This document shows positions 23,179 through 34,031 of a stretch of 64,000 nucleotides of DNA, in pieces. The position numbers were made by a program, and so were the translations under genes. Origin of the DNA: Phyllostachys edulis (lineage: Eukaryota > Streptophyta > Magnoliopsida > Poales > Poaceae); NCBI GenBank assembly GCA_036346405.1, contig CM070561.1, positions 10,648,441 to 10,712,440 of the forward strand, in the 5' to 3' direction. How positions within the stretch are numbered: position 1 is the first letter of the stretch; each line of letters begins with the position of its first letter. The notes beneath the pieces were generated by a model. It saw only the letters and a program-made list of their open reading frames with translations, did not search any database and was not told the origin of the DNA.

Positions 23179-24775
23179 TGTTGGTGATATGCCCTAAAGG
23201 CAATCATGGAGATGATTGTATCACATCTATGTTTATGAGTTATTGAATAAATGCTATTCTGTTTCTTGGATGAATCATTGGTTATAAGATTAACAAGTAT
23301 GTGAATTGTTGGTGAAACTCTTTTAACTTATATGATATCGTTCTAAAAGTATCCCTGATCGGATGTCGTTGGTCGGAACACTAAGGACTTATCGACTAGC
23401 ACATGTATTGATTGATGACCATGTTTCACCGGTCATAGATATAGGGATATCGAATCAATAATGTGAACATATGTTAGAGAACATGGGGTTGGATTGACCC
23501 ACCTTGAGACACTGTTGAGATTGTTATGATTTTATGTGTCGTCAGTTGGTCTCAAGAAATGATGATGTATAATCCTTAGACCTGAGATCAACATAGTTTC
23601 CTACATGTGTAATAGTGCACTTAGAGGTTGCCAAACGCTACTCCGTAACTGGATAGTTATAAATGTAGCTTTTGGCTATGCTATGAAACATGCGGAGGAA
23701 TATGACTGGTCGGATATGGGATTTTCCCCTCCTAATATAACATGAGAGATATCTCTAGGCCCCTCGATGTGGTCGGATATAGAAAGTGCATGGCCATGCC
23801 ACTAGTGGTCGAAGTGTTCGATCACGTGAAGTTATTCGACATTTGATCGAGAAAGTATTGAACAGTCTATGGATGACATAATATCTCATATGGAGTTCAA
23901 CCAGATATCGTGAGGCAAATGGAGGATACTCGAGCAGGTCTTTCAGTTTGATCAGATACTGACTAGTCGTATGGAGATACGAGCTGGTCGTAGGCTGGTC
24001 GAATATGATCACTAACTGGTCGTAAACTAGTCATAAGGAGTTACGAACGGGTCGAGACTAAATATGAGCTGGTCGTATAGAGATACGAGCTGGTCGTTAG
24101 TGATAAGGACCTGATCGTAGATCATATTGCATTAAGGTTCGTCCGATATAATTCGTGTGTATTCAGAAATCGTTATGCCCTACTAGGAGCTGCTAATGAC
24201 TCATGATCGGAAAGGAGTTTCCGAGTCACAATCGATTACACATGAACCTACAGGGTCACACACTTAACGGGTTAGAACAAATGTGTTCGGATAGGATTCG
24301 TCATGGGCACTGTATAAGGAGATGCTTGAGGCTATGGGTGAGATAGGCGATGCGATACACGTGAGTTGATCCATAAAAACCCTGGCCGCATCTTCTTGAA
24401 AGAACCTTGCCGTGCGACTTGGTGCTAGCACACCGGTGTATGGTGTTCCTTCTTTGGACGTGTGGATACCGTAGAGACGCTTGAGGACGATCTACGATCT
24501 TCACAAGGAACTGCAGAGGTTGCTGGAATATACGATCGACTTGCGAGGAGCTGGACGATCGACTACGACCACTGCATCGATGTACTCGGTATAGGACGAT
24601 TGACTACGACCACTACATCGATGCGCTCTTCATTGGATCAGGCTGCTTCAACTCTTCTTCCACTACACTACGCGTCTGGTGGTAACGATCTATGATCTCT
24701 TGCTCATATGGCATCCTGGTTTACGTGTTAGAAATTTTGAATTGTCAGCTAGTGTAGCTTACCTGTATCCCTTCA
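23179..24775 (+). mobile_element. Angela/BARE-1-like solo LTR inside Copia-2 RT
   Basis: 1597 bp, from TGTTGGTGATATGCCC to CCCTTCA, flanked by ATAAG and ATAAA (one mismatch). The start and much of the body match the LTR at 43503-60652. The opening resembles the cereal Angela/BARE-1 LTR start (TGTTGGAAATATGCCC from memory of the family). It has no internal domain. Repeated CTGGTCGTA motifs lie at 23930-24130. Confidence 0.92.
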
Positions 24776-25794
24776 ATAAATGTGTATATTATCGTTATGG
24801 TAGGGGTCAAGGAGTGATTTTGTGTTTGTATATCGATGACATACTTATCTTTGGGACAAACACTGTTGTTACTGACGAGGTCAAATCTTTCTTATCTAGA
24901 TGCTTTGATATGAAAGATGTAGGAGAGGCAGATGTTATTCTGAATATTAAATTGATCAAACATGAGGATGTGATCACTTTGAACCAATCCCATTATGCCA
25001 AGAAAATATTAAGTCGGTTCGGTTTTGAGAACTGCAAGATTTTCTCAACTCCTTATGATGCTAGTGTTAAGCTTCGTAAGAATCAGGGATTAGGCAAAGA
25101 TCAATTGAGATATTCACAAATTATTGGGTCTCTTATATATCTATTTGATGCCACAAGACCTGATATATCATTTGTTGTGAGCAAATTAAGTCGGTTTACT
25201 TCTTACCCAGGAGTTGATCACTGGGAGGCACTTGAGAGAGTGTTGCGCTACTTGAGAGGCACAACCTCATATGAAATTCACTATACTGTGTATCCATCTG
25301 TATTAGAAGGATATAGTGATTCAAATTGGATCTCTGATACAGATGAGATCAAAGCTACAAGTGGTTATGTCTTTACTCTAGCAGGTGTTACAGTTTCATA
25401 GAGGTCGTGTAAACAGACCATATTGACGAGGTCAACTATGTAAGCAGAACTTGTAGCATTAGACACATCCACTGTTGAGGCTGAATGGCTTAGAGAGCTT
25501 CTATTGGACTTGCCACTGGTTGAAAAACCAATACCGGTAATCCTAATGTACTGTGATAACCAAACAATGTTGATTAAGGTTACAAGTACTAAGGATAACA
25601 TGAAGTCCTCTAGACACGTAAAGCGTAGGCTTAAATCTGTCAGGAAACTGAGAAACTCCGGAGTGATTACTGTGAATTATATACGTACTGAGAAAAATCT
25701 GACAGACCTTTTCACAAAGGGGCTAGCACGGAAGGGGATTTTCTTTGCGTCTATGGACATAGGAATGAGACCCATTGGAGTTATAACTCAATAG
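24776..25794 (+). pseudogene. Copia-2 reverse transcriptase part 2 and RNase H
   Basis: Continues the interrupted RT with CVYYRYGRGQGVILCLYIDD; the YIDD catalytic box is at 24829-24840. It proceeds through TRPDISFVVSKLSRFTSYP and LRYLRGT to RNase H (YSDSNWISDTDEIKATSGYV). Stops at 25399 and 25441 break RNase H, which resumes AELVALDTSTVEAEWLREL and ends NLTDLFTKGLARK. Confidence 0.92.
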
Positions 25795-26349
25795 TAACCC
25801 ATACCTTCTTGATCGGAGATCCCGTGACTTAGGTAATGGGAAAAACAAGTTAATGTTTAAACAAGAGAGTATATTTTAATAAGATATGTACCCGTGTCCT
25901 AATAGACAAAGTATTCTCAACTGTATAGAAGGGTGACTTAAAAGCCTTAATGTATTATAGTGTCCAATAAGGAAAAAATGTATTAGCCTACAGGATACCT
26001 AAAATGAATACACCTACTTGAGCTTAACTGTGAGGTCGCAGTTCACGAGAATAGAGCATTCTCTAGAAAAGCTCATGAGCAGATAAGTGAGCATAACCAA
26101 ATAATGCTCCGTTTAGGCGTGGTTCTTTGACAACCTAGTATCAGTTGAGATTACAAGTGAAATCTAATCACGAAAAGCTGTGAATTCAAGGCATAGTCCA
26201 TTCATCAGCTGTGAGAAGATGGATCCTATTATTCTAGGAGCAAGTTCAACCCGTACGGGATTTACACTGAAAGACCGGTATATTAACAACACTTCAACAC
26301 AATAGTCTTTATCATCCTTTTTTTGCTTGCCTTAGAATTGGTGGGGGAT
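25795..26349 (+). other. Copia-2 untranslated region and polypurine tract
   Basis: No coding signal. The last ten bases, GGTGGGGGAT (26340-26349), are the polypurine tract directly before the 3' LTR. Confidence 0.8.
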
Positions 26350-27560
26350 TGTTAGAATTGGGCCCATATGTGTAAATGCCCATTCATTCCTGAAATTCCA
26401 AAGCACACATGGTTAGTCCTATATTGCCTAGTCAAGTAGTAGGAGAGCAATTTATAAGGTGGAGTCCTTGCCACCTCTTGATACATGTGTCACATGATAT
26501 GGGGTGACATGAGGAGGACTATAGCTAAAGTCACACGCACGTACGCACACGAGTATATTCGCGTGGAAATCGTGTGACTTGTGACTTACGACGCACGACC
26601 GTGAACGTGTCGTGAAACTAGTCCACTTTACTTTTGCTAACCGTGCATTTCTTTCTCCTCATAAACTGGTCGAAACAATATGGTTGAAGTCATAGACCAG
26701 TATGGTCGAAACAATGTGGTCGATGGCATAGACCAGTGCGGTCGAAATAATGTGATCGAAACAAAGTGGTCGAAATAATGTGGTCGAAACCATAAACCAG
26801 TGTGGTCGAGACACAGTGGTCGAAATAATGTGGTCGAAACCATAGACCAGTGTGGTCGAGACACAGTAGTCGAAATAAGCGGTCGAAACACAGTGGTCGA
26901 AAAATAATGGTCGGATCCATATACCAGTGTGGTCGAAATACATTGACCGAAGCTGTAGACCAGTGTGTAATCAGGATATGATAAATACTGCTTACTTACC
27001 ATTAATTGGTTTTGAATGAGCAGTTACTAGTGGTTTAATATGCAGTTACTAGAGAGTAATTGTCTCGACCTTTAAAAGATCTGGAAACGTTCAGATCAAA
27101 GATGGAATAAAAAAACACTTCCTTTTTCTTCTTCCTCTCCGTTCACTTGTGCTGGTGAGTTGTGCTGTCGAATCAAGTCGTCCCTTCTCCTTGGCGTGCA
27201 CCGAGAAGGAGGGTGAGCGGGTATCTCCGAACCATTGTCGCAGAGTTCACCTGGGCGGGGCGACAATAAGGTTTCTGGGCAGCATATCTGCGTGACCGCT
27301 GGCTGCGCTGCATCATCTACATTCTGCACTACTTCAAGTCTGCGTATCTTCCTGTTCTTCATCGAGCCCGACTGGAAGTTGATCGTACGACCACCCTATT
27401 AGTAATATGACCACCCCATTCTGTTATAATCTTATCATTGATTATGTTTAGAAGTACAATGGATTGCCTGCTGTTAGTATCGCTTCATGCATCTCTAGTC
27501 TTATATGATCTTTGCCTCATAATAAAATCTGAAATTAAAATATTGCTCACATTTCCAACA
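26350..27560 (+). repeat. Copia-2 3' LTR
   Basis: 1211 bp, collinear with the 5' LTR. The 34-bp length difference is partly in the minisatellite at 26667-26965 and partly in small indels. Confidence 0.93.
26667..26965. repeat. GTGGTCGAA minisatellite inside the Copia-2 3' LTR
   Basis: Same units as in the 5' LTR, with a different number and order of units. Confidence 0.9.
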
Positions 27561-28300
27561 GTTGCCAAACAAATTGTCACAAAAAATATTTGCAGTTAAC
27601 AGTAGGAAAAAATTGGTGGGCTTCAGAAAGCTAGTAATAATCGATAGATACAGTCGGGGAGGAAATAGTTTTTAAAAACAATTCTTACTAAAAGTTGCAC
27701 GTACCGTTGGCATCCACTAATTTCTCATGACCAACTTTTCTTCGGTTCTAGCTGATCTGTATACAACTTCTTGCCTCCACATAAGAACATTTTCGGCCTC
27801 CATGTTGCTCACATTCACATATATAGTAGACATGTAAAATTGTAAATCCTTTCACTTATGCACAGTGGTGAAGCGAGAAAGATTTCGATGAGGTGCACAC
27901 TTTACACAAATCTAAGTCTTGTACAATAATCCTCATCAAGGTTCAATGGAACAAACAATTTGATGCTAATATCTATATACTTTCAGCATGTTTTTGAGTT
28001 TTTTTGGATGTATCCGTGTACACCGGGCACTACCCCTGGCTCTGCCCCAGCTTATGTACAACGTACACATAAATTCCTCATGTGTTGTCCAACGGCCCTT
28101 GCAAAAGGTTAACTCATCCAGCCTCTCCCTCGAGAGAGTTTCTTGCTTCGGCTTTCTGAGTTCTTCTCTGATGTTAAATGGCACGTCGCAAGGTTAATAC
28201 TGGTTCAAATAACAGAACTTGTTTGACTGTGGTATCTAACAAAGGGAATAACATATAAACTACGTAGTATGCATGTATGTATGCACCATCTACACCTTGG
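27561..28300. other. Unassigned sequence between Copia-2 and a gag remnant
   Basis: Continues the target sequence into which Copia-2 inserted. I see no gene; it may be the 3' part of the adjacent minus-strand gag element or host intergenic DNA. Confidence 0.4.
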
Positions 28301-28309
28301 GAATGGGCG

Positions 28310-28790
28310 GCATTAGGAAAGTAATTAAGGGCCGCAGGAATTCGAATAAATTCCCTTGTTCTAAAAGGGGACCAGAAAATGGCCAGATGAGCATAGTCCT
28401 CATGAAGTCCGTGCAAAATGGTGAGAATCATTGGAAGATTGGTTGGTCCACATCGCCAAAAGCCTCGGCAAGTGTCTTGAGCTTGGAGCAATACTCCATG
28501 ACTGTCTTGTCGCCTTGGACAACCGCCCGGAAATTTAGCCTCCAACTGACCCTGAACAGATTCTCAATGGAATCCCAGATCGTCTTGGCGGAGGCTCCGG
28601 GATTCATGACTATATCGAAGATTTCCATGGAGATGGAACCATATAGCCAGGAGAGGACAGCGTATCCAGCTGGCGTGTTCTTCTCTGTAATCTCGGTCTT
28701 AAGAGTCTCACGTCTGATTTTCAGACTTCACAGGAATGGACAAAAGAGTAAGCGGTACTGATCAGATTGTCATCTACCTCCTTGTTCTTC
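28310..28790 (-). pseudogene. Copia gag (UBN2-type) remnant, main part
   Basis: On the minus strand it reads SWLYGSISMEIFDIVMNPGA, then WDSIENLFR, FRAVVQGDKTVMEYCSKLKT and LAEAFGDVDQPI, the classic order of a plant Copia gag. Frameshifts occur near 28620 and 28430. The upstream piece is separated from it by the Gypsy LTR at 28793-32586 and continues at 32587. No pol of this element is in the window. Confidence 0.8.
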
Positions 28791-28792
28791 TC

Positions 28793-31700
28793 TGTAATCG
28801 CGTGCGAGCCATGGCAGTGGGCAAAGTCAGAGCCTTGTCACCTCCAACGGCTCTGCCCTGCAAGCATTAAATGCGTGTCAGCCCTTTCCGCCCCTAGCCT
28901 ATGTTCTGACCACCTACTCTGTCCCATCCGTCTTGTCCAAGTCCAGGACCTCCCATGGACCTCCCCATGGGCTAAGCTCACCATGAGCTTAACCCATGGT
29001 GCAGGACCTCTGTGCCATTGGTATAAGATTCCCTTGAGCCCCCCTTTGGCTTCTTTTACACACTTGGAGCTTGCCATGCCAGTGCTTGGCTGAGCTCCTA
29101 CCTCACTAACCTCCTCTCTGGTGGCTGCCATTGTTGAAGTCCTTGGAGCTTCTCGGTGGCACAAGAGTTCAATGGCTCCTTTTCAACCCTTGCTCACTTT
29201 GTGCTCCCAAAACCTCTTGGAAGTTAACCCTAACTTAATTTGTTTGGGCATTTTTCAGAGGTGGCCAAAGTGGATCTTGAAGTTGGAGCTTTGGCCGTGG
29301 AACACCTTTCTTCCCCGGCACCGGTCCTTCCTTCCTCGACCTCCTCGACACCTCTGGACCTCGGTAACCTTCTGGTAGTCCTTAGATCCGCACACGCTTG
29401 AATGAAGTTGCGAAGCTTTACTTCACATTTTAGTCTTTTGGGCCATACTTGTCATCGTTGCCATCTCCGGCTCGCCGGCGTTCAAGGCCGCCGCCGCCGT
29501 CGAGAGTGGTCCCAGTGTGTGCGCGACACTATTGCGCACACAATGGTGCCCTTGGATGTCGCCGGCGAGGTCTACATCGCCGGCGAGGACCATTTCTTCG
29601 GGCTCGGGATATTTGTCGGACAAAAACAGCAGCTCTGTTGTCATTTTAGGACAAAGATCCTTCGCCTTAATACCTCAATCATTGTTAATCATTGGTTGTG
29701 CCTTAAATGCCTTTAATTCGCCCCTTGTTGCGCATTTAAGACCTCGCGCGCGGACCTCCTTGTGTCCTAGCGCATTAACTTTCGTGTCCGGCGGCTTGAA
29801 GCGCAAAAGGGCGCTGGTCTGGACGCCCTGCACCTCCTCCGAGGAAATCTGCACGCCCAAGACCTCCTTTGCGCAATCGTGGCCGTCTGCACCTCCCCGG
29901 AGGTCTCAGTGACGTTAAGACCTCGCGGTTGGACCTCCCCACGTTGATCTGTGCGCTTATGTCCTCTGTGTTGATCGCGGCCGCTGAGGACCTCCTCCTT
30001 GTTGTGGTCCGTTTGATGCAAGATCACGCCACGACCTCCTGCTGCTGCTGCTGAGGATGGGAGGACATGGACCGTTGGATCCAAGATCCACGCCCATGAC
30101 CTCTGGACCTCATGAGCTGCGTGTGTATGTTCTCTGGGAGGTCTGAGCCGTTAGATCTGAGATCTGTGGCTCACGTCCTCCCATGTCCTTATGGTTTTAG
30201 AAATTCCAAATGAACTGTTATTTTAAGAACAGAAAAAAGGTATGAACTTTAAAATTGTATAACTAATTCAATTTAAATCCAAATAGGGTGATTCAAATTG
30301 TGGTAGCTCTGGCTTGACCTGGGCTCCAGTCTAAAAATGGTTATGAGCCCAGTTCAGTTCCAGAACATGGTTTTACAAATAGAATTCAAAACTACCTTTA
30401 AATGTCTCTTTAAAAATTCAATTAACTTGTAAAATGCATAACTAATGCTCTGTAGATTGTTTTTGAGTGAATCCAACTTTGTTGGTTTCCTCTGAGAATG
30501 CTCTAAATGTTAGAATAGGATTTAGGAATGTCACTATTTTCAGAAAACTTTCTTGTGCATTATAATTTTGTTTAAGTTCTTGTTTTTGGAAAATTATAGA
30601 AAGTGCAATATAGCTCCAAATGAGGTGAACTCAATTGTGTTATTCATCTCATGAGGTGCTAGTTTTACAGTAAAAATTTCAGTGTCACCACCCTTCTAGA
30701 AAATGTTGCCTCATAATTAAATTAGTGAATAGTGGCAGTTTGTATTTTTAGGGCTGAGCAGATTTGTTTTACTCATAACTTTTGCATTAAGAATCCAAAT
30801 CAATTGGTTCTTGTTGCTAAATTCCCTAAAAATTATCCTCTTGCTTCTGTAGAAATTTCAGAGTATTTGGAGTTCGTTTGCTGTGCGGTCCTTGTGGTTT
30901 TCGTCGTTCTTATCGATTCTTTTCGCCTTTTCGATTAGGTGCCGACGAATGTGTTGATCCCGTGAGTGATCCTCAGCAACAATTTGACCAGCAACAGCAA
31001 GGCAAGCAGTTTGATCATATCCATTTATTGTCCCATTACTTTAAAGCTTAATACTTTGTTTCACTCATATGTATGCATGCTACTTTGTGTTAAAATATCG
31101 CTAGCAAGCCTATAGTTGCATAATCTATAGGAATTGTTTATCCTCTACTACCATGAGCCTAGGTTATTTGATGTGGTTTGAGCTCGTTGGATGAGCTCTT
31201 ATCACTTAGTAGTTTTCGATTTAACTGCTTAGACATGCTTAGTTATCGGTAGTAATGGGCGATCATCGATTTAGTCGATGGTCTTGATCACACAAATCTA
31301 ATTATTACTCCTTTATGTCCAGCACTTGTGCTTTGTTATTTTGTAAAGTCAAAATATGAAAATAAAAGTTTGATTTGGACTTGGGCATATTGGATGGATG
31401 GTGTGGTTTTTGGAACGTGGTAGTATGCCCGGGTCATTAAGGACCGAGTTACTTGCGCCACCGTTCTGAGCAATTTTGCGTGCTAACCACACGAGGGGGA
31501 TATGGGACCTCTCTTGACTAAGTACTTTGGAAGTTGTTAATTATGAGCTGGTCGGTGGGTATGTTTAAATAAAATGTGTGTGTGTGGTGTTGGGAGGGAG
31601 CATTAGCGGCATCGGCTAGGGTGTCTAATGTGTCCTTATCCCGTGGGTTCTTGACTCTTAATTAGCATCGTCCATTGGAAATGTCTCGTAGGACTTAGCC

Positions 31701-32586
31701 GTGCCGGCATACCAAAGGAAGTGCGCTAAATCATGTGGCGAAAAGGCGGTCTGACGTGTGGGTACATTGGTACACCCCTGCAGGGTTAAAACTATTTGAA
31801 TAGCCTCGTCCTAGGTTATGGATACGCTCGAAAACGCCCCGTAAGAACTAGACTACAACATTTAAATTAAAACTTGATGGGTTGGTATGAATGGATGTTC
31901 ATGCTATTGTGGTGGCTAATGGGTTAGCCACTTCCAGGATTGTTATCTATCAATTGTTACTTGTCTCATTGTTTCTTGCAAATGAAAAATGAATTGCAAC
32001 TTTGCTTTGGAATCTATTTAAATATTGCAAATAAAAACTTGCTTTATGCTAAAATAAGTCCAAAGCCTCATCCACTTAAATAAAGCTTGCATGTAGCTAA
32101 ACTATAGTTCGTTATATTACACGTCGATCTTGTAGTACATTTTGTACTCATTTGCTTTGCTTAATAACTTTGTTGCAGAGGAGGTAGGGTCCAAAGGGCT
32201 TTACTTTTGTGAGTTGTCTTGGTGGTTGGGAAAGCGACTAGCTTGGCGGTCCGTCGATTGCCTTGTGGGTGAAGGCACCTTTGGTTGGCTCTTATTTTGG
32301 GCCATCTCTATGGCACTTTTGCTTCATTGTTATCTTAGTAGTCTTGTTGTTATTTGGCCGGTCGGCCTCTCTTTTGTAATAACTATCCTTTATGTATATT
32401 AACTTCTGGTTTGTTGCTTGTTCTGTTCTATGTGTTTGAATGGAATTGATGCAATCTTTTGTAATGAGTTGTGTGTACTGCACTCTTGGGAAGTACATAT
32501 ATCTCGAGGCACGGTTTATTTAGTTGATAATACTAGGGTCAATTGGATGACTAAGTATTATGAGCCTAATAAATCGGGGTCTCACA
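28793..32586 (+). mobile_element. Truncated Gypsy LTR, family A (about 3.8 kb)
   Basis: Collinear with the 3' two-thirds of the solo LTR at 45584-51058, and ends GGGGTCTCACA like the other family-A copies. The left end is TGTAATCGCG in place of TGTAACATCC, so about 1.3 kb of the LTR start is missing. TCTTC follows it and also lies at 28786-28790, two bases before its left end, so it looks like an insertion into the gag remnant. A TATAAG sits at 29022-29027. Confidence 0.8.
29022..29027 (+). promoter_or_regulatory. Putative TATA box of the family-A LTR
   Basis: GGTATAAGATTCCC, at the position equivalent to the TATAAA of the copy at 47308. Confidence 0.5.
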
Positions 32587-32786
32587 TCTTCGAAGACATT
32601 CTGCCTTCCGATTCAAAGCAAAATGTTAGGTGAACTAGCGGTAGTTTTCAAATCTTACCATTGAACCAATCAGCATTGCAATGACCATTATAGATGCCAA
32701 ATCTTGTCATCAACACACAACATCGGGCATTGGGGCTGGAGTCTGGAGAGGAGGATTATGCCGTATCGGTCACAGGCCAGAGAGGA
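32587..32786 (-). pseudogene. N-terminal side of the interrupted Copia gag remnant
   Basis: Minus-strand sequence that joins 28790 across the LTR insertion, the junction reading through TCG AAG AAC AAG GAG. It is short, with stops; assigned by continuity and not by a recognised domain. Confidence 0.5.
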
Positions 32787-33150
32787 TGTAACATCCTGTT
32801 TTCAAAAACGGTGAATAGTATTTACATTTGGTTCTTCGTTTTGAAAATTTATGTCAAATTATTGTATAATTTCAAATCTTCTACCTTCTAGCTAAGCTCG
32901 GGTTTGTGTTTCAAACCTCTTTGCATTTCCTGAATTCAAATTTTGAATCTGAATTCATCCTTTCAGATTTTGGGCCCCTTCCCATTTTGCCCTCCTCTTT
33001 TCTTGGGCTCAGCCTGTGACCTTTCTTGGGCCGGCCCAGTTTCCCTTGGCCCACTTGGCCCAACCCCCACCCTCCTATCTTCTTCTTCCCCCAGCCGAGT
33101 CATGCCCATGCCACATGCGCCATTCTCGAGCGCCCGCTACGCCTCTGTCG
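32787..33150 (+). repeat. LTR start fragment
   Basis: Begins TGTAACATCC like family A, then diverges. It is cut near 33150 where unrelated sequence (TGTCGGACCCCAAAATTTTG) begins. The rest of this LTR was not located. Confidence 0.5.
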
Positions 33151-34031
33151 GACCCCAAAATTTTGTGATTTGGAATCCTCTGTGTCAAACTGTGCTATTC
33201 CCTGGATCAGTAGATAGCACACACAGATGCACTCTTGGACCATTCCCATAACCAAATAAACTAAGCAGACCTATGGTCAGGTCCATATTTGCGACCAAAC
33301 TTGGTCGAAAAAGGAATTCTGAGGTCTTGAAGAGGTCCCGAAGGTCACCGAGATGTCCCAAGGAATACTGAGGAGGTCCTGGAGTCGTCCTGAGGAGATC
33401 CTGGGAGGTCTTGAAAAGGTCTTGAGGGAGTCCTGTAGTGGTCTTGGGGAGGTCTTGAGGAATGCCGTAGATGCGTCCTGGGGAGGCCCTGAGGAACACT
33501 GTAGAGACGTCCTGGAGAGGTCCGATGAGTACTTTAGAGACGTCCTGGGGAGGTCCTGAAGGGTACTGCAGAGACATCCTGGGAAGGTCCTGAGGAGTAC
33601 TGTAGAGTTGTCCTGGGGAGGTCCTGAGGAACAACATAGAGACGTCCTGGGGAGGTCCTGAGGAGTACTGTAGAGACGTCCTGGGGAGGTCCTGAGGAGG
33701 TCCTAGGAGGTCATGAGGGTATGACAAAAAGGTATAGGAGGTCCTGAGGAGGAGGTCTTAAGAATGCGACAAAAGAGATACAGGAGGTCTTGAGGAGGTC
33801 CTGCGGAGGAGGTCCTGAGGTTACGACAAAAGGTTACAGGAGGTCCTGAGGAGGTCCTGAGGAAGAGGTCCTGAGGAGGAGGTCCTGAGGAGGTCCTGAA
33901 GATACGACAAAAGGGTATAGGAGGTCCTAAGTAGTCCTGTAGAGGTTCCGGGGAGGTCCTAAGGAGTGGTTCTGGAGGTATTTCGAGGAGGTCCTGAGGG
34001 GTGGTCCTGGGGATCACACCCGGTCGTAGGT
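33150..34031. repeat. GGTCCTGAGG tandem array and its left flank
   Basis: From about 33310 to 34020 the sequence is nearly all diverged copies of GGAGGTCCTGAGGAG. Two higher-order units appear: about 34 bp (containing AGTACTGTAGAGACGTCC) at 33400-33690, and a longer unit containing ACGACAAAAGGTATAG at 33710-33920. The complementary strand reads GGACCTCC, the motif that also fills the family-A and -B LTRs. The 150 bp to its left begin TGTCGGACCCC and may be the start of another LTR. Confidence 0.8.

Larger units (their letters stand above)
19045..27560 (+). mobile_element. Copia-2: structurally complete, coding-dead Copia element with a nested solo LTR
   Basis: The LTRs (1177 and 1211 bp) start TGTTAGAATTGGGCCC and end TTTCCAACA. 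Perfect 5-bp target duplication GTTGC flanks the element at 19040-19044 and 27561-27565. Between the LTRs lie gag, protease, integrase, RT and RNase H in Copia order, and a GGTGGGGGAT polypurine tract before the 3' LTR. A 1597-bp Angela-like solo LTR interrupts RT. Without it the element is about 6.9 kb. Stops and substitutions in several domains show it cannot act on its own. Confidence 0.95.

Noticed and set aside
28310..28790. A host gene with the IFDIVMNPGASAKTIWDSIE motif
   Set aside because: The motif order is that of a plant Copia gag (UBN2 type) with frameshifts; it is retroelement debris.
30732..30938. Similar 68- and 73-codon frames at 30732 and 49219 (FRAEQ...LVLVAKFPKN)
   Set aside because: They look like a conserved protein, but the flanking DNA is equally conserved because both are copies of one LTR; the similarity does not favour codon positions.
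33185..33727. 180-codon minus-strand frame rich in PPQDV repeats
   Set aside because: It is the translation of the tandem GGTCCTGAGG array; no domain and no codon structure beyond the DNA repeat.
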